Of a DNA stretch of 33,768 nucleotides, positions 33,614 through 33,768 are shown piece after piece (within the stretch, counting starts at the first letter, position 1; every line of letters begins with the position of its first letter). The DNA comes from Anaerolineae bacterium (GTDB lineage Bacteria > Chloroflexota > Anaerolineae > CG2-30-64-16), in assembly GCA_025454635.1 (NCBI GenBank), contig JALOOB010000045.1:1-33768 (forward strand), in the 5' to 3' direction. The notes below the pieces were generated by a model. The model saw only the letters and a program-made list of their open reading frames with translations. It searched no databases and was not told the DNA's origin. The translations under genes and the position numbers were made by a program.

Positions 33614-33768
33614 ATGAGCAGCATGACCGCAGACGGAACTATCGCCGTCCCCACCGCCTTCTCTGCGTCCTCCCCGGTGCGCTTGCTTCGCCGGGTAGAC
33701 GTGCCCTCGCGCTGGACGCTCCTGCTGATCGCGCTCTGGGTGCTCTACCGCACGCGTGGGCCGGGCAT
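33614..33768 (+). CDS. Partial membrane-protein gene, cut by the window end
   Basis: An open frame from ATG 33614 (a second ATG is at 33626) runs to the window edge for 51 codons. It begins [17 protein letters not shown] and reaches a hydrophobic stretch [12 protein letters not shown] preceded by basic residues ([11 protein letters not shown]), suggesting a first membrane helix with the N-terminus inside. No family can be named from this much. It starts 2 nt after the propeller gene, so it probably belongs to the same transcript. There is no clear ribosome binding site, which fits translational coupling. Confidence 0.6.
   Translation, partial: MSSMTADGTIAVPTAFSASSPVRLLRRVDVPSRWTLLLIALWVLYRTRGPG

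Overview
The window is high-GC, gene-dense bacterial DNA with mostly short gaps. No stretch over about 300 bases lacks a gene or RNA. Gene content points to a Chloroflexota (Anaerolineae-like) bacterium, probably from a metagenome: a TPR giant with a STAND/NB-ARC-like head, secreted proteins with Thr-Pro tails and SH3b domains, Prx selenoproteins, DUF3786 and a GH1 enzyme. This assignment is inference from gene families; there is no 16S gene here.

Layout. 1-492: 3' end of a MetF-like reductase with an apparent frameshifting deletion near its C-terminus. 681-1412: a peroxiredoxin whose catalytic Cys codon is an in-frame TGA (probable selenocysteine). 1522-3135: phosphoglucomutase. 3329-8328: a same-strand series (GNAT protein, chromate transporter, CBS protein, acyl-CoA dehydrogenase, DUF3786 protein, small exported peptide). 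8390-9157: a second probable selenoprotein, a peroxiredoxin-glutaredoxin fusion, also with TGA at the catalytic position. 9250-11443, minus strand: queA and ruvB. 11570-13257: DksA/TraR-type zinc finger protein, upp, dCMP deaminase. 13351-14658: GH1 glycosidase that seems to lack a conserved segment. 14734-14806: tRNA-Lys(UUU). 14934-21785: a 2283-residue TPR protein. 21880-23745, minus: htpG. 23871-25115: a Cys/Met-metabolism PLP enzyme. 25355-26044: an orphan OmpR-type response regulator. 26125-33768: a tightly spaced set of large envelope or secreted proteins, running off the window.

Two features stand out. First, the two redox genes are each interrupted by TGA exactly at the peroxidatic residue and continue in frame with full family similarity, which strongly suggests selenocysteine decoding. 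Second, eleven intergenic spacers hold long hairpins whose arms are built from short direct units of about 7-10 nt (CACGAAGGA-, CACAGAGGA-, CGCAGATGA- and CAGGATTTA-like). No two are identical, yet within each the arms match each other. Ten of the eleven begin within about 0-14 nt of a stop codon and most fill the spacer up to the next ribosome binding site. Most lack a T-tract, so they are not simple intrinsic terminators.

How the genes work together: the two Prx proteins are a peroxide-defence theme; upp and the deaminase are translationally coupled pyrimidine genes; queA and ruvB share a strand and probably a transcript; the terminal cluster, possibly controlled by the response regulator just upstream, looks like a cell-surface module. 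Extended -10 promoters (TGn before the hexamer) recur in front of several transcription units.
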